NCBI GenBank assembly: GCA_003290165.1
Contig: QNQO01009187.1
Span: 186,001 to 250,000 of the forward strand
Length of the DNA stretch: 64,000 bases
Origin: Berberis thunbergii
Lineage: Eukaryota; Streptophyta; Magnoliopsida; Ranunculales; Berberidaceae
Reading direction: 5' to 3'
Program-made: the position numbers and the translations under genes
Shown: piece after piece, positions 62,641-64,000 of the stretch
Layout: each line of letters opens with the position of its first letter
Position numbering within the stretch: position 1 is the stretch's first letter
Notes under the pieces: generated by a model
Database searches by the model: none
What the model was told of the DNA's origin: nothing
The model's input: the letters and a program-made list of their open reading frames with translations, nothing else

Positions 62641-63638
62641 CGATTAGAACTACTGTTCCCAAAATCCTTGACCTTGCCTTATTTTGAGCTGCATAAAAAA
62701 TTGCCAGGAAGGAGGACTTCAAAGCATTCCCCCAATTCATCTATGATCCCAAAAGCTAATCCTTTCACTATTTGAGCTTCAAAATATATGTTAGTATGCA
62801 CGTCAGGAGCCCGTTGGAGCAACTTATTTGCCATGACAGGTGGCCTTAACGAGCCTCCTAGCGTGACGGTTGGAGGATGTTGTAAGAATCCCTAGATGCT
62901 CTATCCCATGTATACATATTGCTTAAAAGTGATTCTTTACAAACAAAAACCGAATCTTAAATCATAAGACCAATGGTTTGGGGTTGATTAGGTTTTGGCT
63001 CAATTTCATAGTATTTTCGGTTTCTCTGATTAAACCCTTGTAAGTGAAAATCCAGATGGGGGGGGGGGGGGGGTGGATTTGTTTGATCTAGACTAAAATT
63101 TTCATATTGAAAATTATTGGGATCTCTAATGCATTTAAAACAAATTATGCAAAAGACATCAAGATCTAGAAAGAAACACAAGAAGAAAATATGAAAGAAA
63201 TCCACTAGCAAAAATCAAACTATTTTAGCTTGTAGTCTTGTGCTTTGGTTGTAGAGTCTTGTGGAACCTTGGCTTCTCTTACACGCAAACATGACCTTAT
63301 GAGCGGAGGGGAAGGTTGGATCCTCCTTTGAGATACACCTAGATGTGAGGAAGATTTAATTAAAACTTTCATATTCAATAAGTTTTGGTTGATATATAGC
63401 AAAGATTAGGGGCTTATATAAGGAGATAAGCAAATATTTTGGAGTATATTTTGGCTCCCAAATGTTTTCTTTTGTTACCTTTTGAAAGTGATGTGGGGAA
63501 TCATACCTGCCAGCCAATGTTATTGATAAGAATATTATTATTTTTCCATCCAAATAAAAATTTTTGTAGTCATTATTAGTTGTTATCCTTATAGTAAGAA
63601 GTCGGTTGGGTTTCTATGGGTTAACACAAATAAAAACG
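62641..63638. other. MAP4K intron 7, second part, with a poly-G tract
   Basis: A run of 16 G occurs at 63058-63073. No gene or element was supported; short ORFs only. Confidence 0.5.
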
Positions 63639-63764
63639 TAGGACTGAATAGAAAAAAAATTGGTTTTCCATTTAAAAAACCGAACCGAACCAAATTGAAA
63701 ACTAAACTAACCGAATTGATCGGTTTGGTTTGGTCGGTTTTAATTGTTTTTGTGGTCAGCCCTA
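63639..63764. mobile_element. Deleted copy of the 49107-49540 hAT MITE family
   Basis: The left end TAGGACTGAATAG and right end CAGCCCTA resemble the termini of the 434-bp MITE. The interior again has AAACCGAACC and GGTTTGGTCGGTTT units. Only 126 bp remains, and the flanks show no target duplication. Confidence 0.6.
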
Positions 63765-64000
63765 CTCAATCATATGACATTGCAACCAGTTTTAGAACCT
63801 TTTCACGGAGGTCACATACCGTTATTTGTAGCGAAGAGGCCCATGATGAATGCAAAAAAATCAAAAGAGCATCTATTTAGAAGATAATAGCCTAAACCCC
63901 ATGACGGCATGGCCCAAATAATCCGATTTGGTGAGTTGTGCAGAAAAAGGATTATTATGTGCTACTATTGACTGGACACATGCTAAGATCATAAATGACT

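Overview
The window is nuclear DNA of a flowering plant, most likely a eudicot with a large, repeat-rich genome. The evidence is split protein-coding genes with plant-type GT-AG introns, AT-rich introns of up to about 5 kb, and remnants of nearly every class of plant transposable element. The species cannot be named from the sequence. I see no rRNA or tRNA genes and no CRISPR array.

Two conserved genes frame the window and both run off its edges. On the minus strand, positions 31,899 down to 742 hold 18 coding exons (786 codons) of a P4-type ATPase orthologous to Arabidopsis ALA2, a phospholipid flippase; its C-terminal exons lie left of the window. On the plus strand, from 50,563, lie seven exons (169 codons) of a STE20/MAP4K kinase of the plant MAP4K-alpha (GCK) group; the activation-segment exon and the rest lie right of the window. 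The genes are divergent, separated by about 18 kb of repeats.

The ALA2 introns hold, from left to right: a small hairpin, an 860-bp foldback element, three LINE pieces, two LTR-retrotransposon relics (copia-like and gypsy gag), a 2.2-kb Helitron with intact termini, a Pack-MULE-like element carrying a glutaredoxin-like gene fragment, and a longer LINE relic. The intergenic block holds a promoter-proximal hairpin, a MITE, a broken endogenous pararetrovirus (Caulimoviridae) with a tandemly repeated terminal region, an LTR fragment, and a complete 7.3-kb non-autonomous LTR element. That element has gag, a tandem-repeat array and an antisense ORF, but no pol. A 434-bp hAT-type MITE with an 8-bp target duplication follows. 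The MAP4K introns hold further MITEs, a direct-repeat pair and LINE debris.

Nothing suggests the two genes work together: one acts in membrane lipid asymmetry and the other in kinase signalling. The most informative material is the mobile DNA: the gag plus antisense-ORF element, the pararetrovirus junctions, the Helitron and the gene-capturing element.
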